Below the pieces are notes generated by a model. That model saw only the letters and a list, made by a program, of their open reading frames with translations, searched no databases and was not told the origin of the DNA. Below, piece by piece: positions 6,872-6,906 of a stretch of 6,906 nucleotides of DNA. A program made the translations under genes and the position numbers. Each line of letters begins with the position of its first letter. Within the stretch, counting starts at the first letter, position 1. Source of the DNA: JBHIER01 sp046760705 [NCBI: bacterium] (lineage in GTDB: Bacteria; JBHIER01; G020348925); the NCBI GenBank assembly GCA_046760705.1, contig JBHIER010000183.1:1-6906 (forward strand), given 5' to 3'.

Positions 6872-6906
6872 GAAATCCGATCGGATGGGAGCAGCGCTTT
6901 GCAGAG

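Overview
The window is a 6.9 kb bacterial fragment with GC-rich codon third positions. All recognisable genes are on the + strand. The gene content suggests a member of the Fibrobacteres-Chlorobi-Bacteroidetes (FCB) superphylum or a related candidate phylum such as the KSB1, Zixibacteria or Latescibacteria type. The clues are a GWxTD-domain lipoprotein-like protein and a secreted subtilisin ending in an 'NSPNPFN ... LKIYNILGQEVRTL' FlgD-like or type IX sorting-like domain. This is an inference from families; no marker gene for taxonomy is present.

Layout. (1) 1-429 is the 3' end of clpX, the AAA+ unfoldase of ClpXP. (2) 430-695 is a spacer containing repeat element A (510-607). (3) 696-3281 is lon, a complete ATP-dependent protease with all catalytic motifs, plus an unusual C-terminal tail of about 82 residues. 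Beneath that tail, the +2 frame (3191-3328) looks more like coding sequence than the Lon frame does. (4) 3355-4608 encodes an exported GWxTD-domain protein whose signature reads GIWSD. (5) 4739-6694 encodes a secreted S8 subtilisin-like protease: signal peptide, I9-like prodomain, D/H/N/S catalytic set and C-terminal beta-domain. The beta-domain is split by repeat element B (6365-6474). (6) 6695-6906 is non-coding and holds repeat element C (6697-6836) and a short REP-like hairpin (6860-6871).

ClpX and Lon together form a familiar cytoplasmic protein quality-control neighbourhood; tig and clpP would be expected just upstream. The two downstream genes encode envelope or extracellular proteins and are probably a separate functional unit. 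No window-level evidence links them to Lon beyond shared orientation.

The most notable signal is a set of three repeat elements with the same architecture but different sequences. Each has a purine-rich left arm of short tandem units, then a G-run-rich centre, then a pyrimidine-rich right arm. The right arm repeats the complementary unit with the same period as the left arm: 8 nt in A, 7 nt in B and 10 nt in C. A lies after clpX, C begins directly after the subtilisin stop codon, and B lies in frame inside the subtilisin's C-terminal domain. This looks like a family of architecture-conserved, sequence-divergent inverted tandem repeats, which I do not recognise as a named class.
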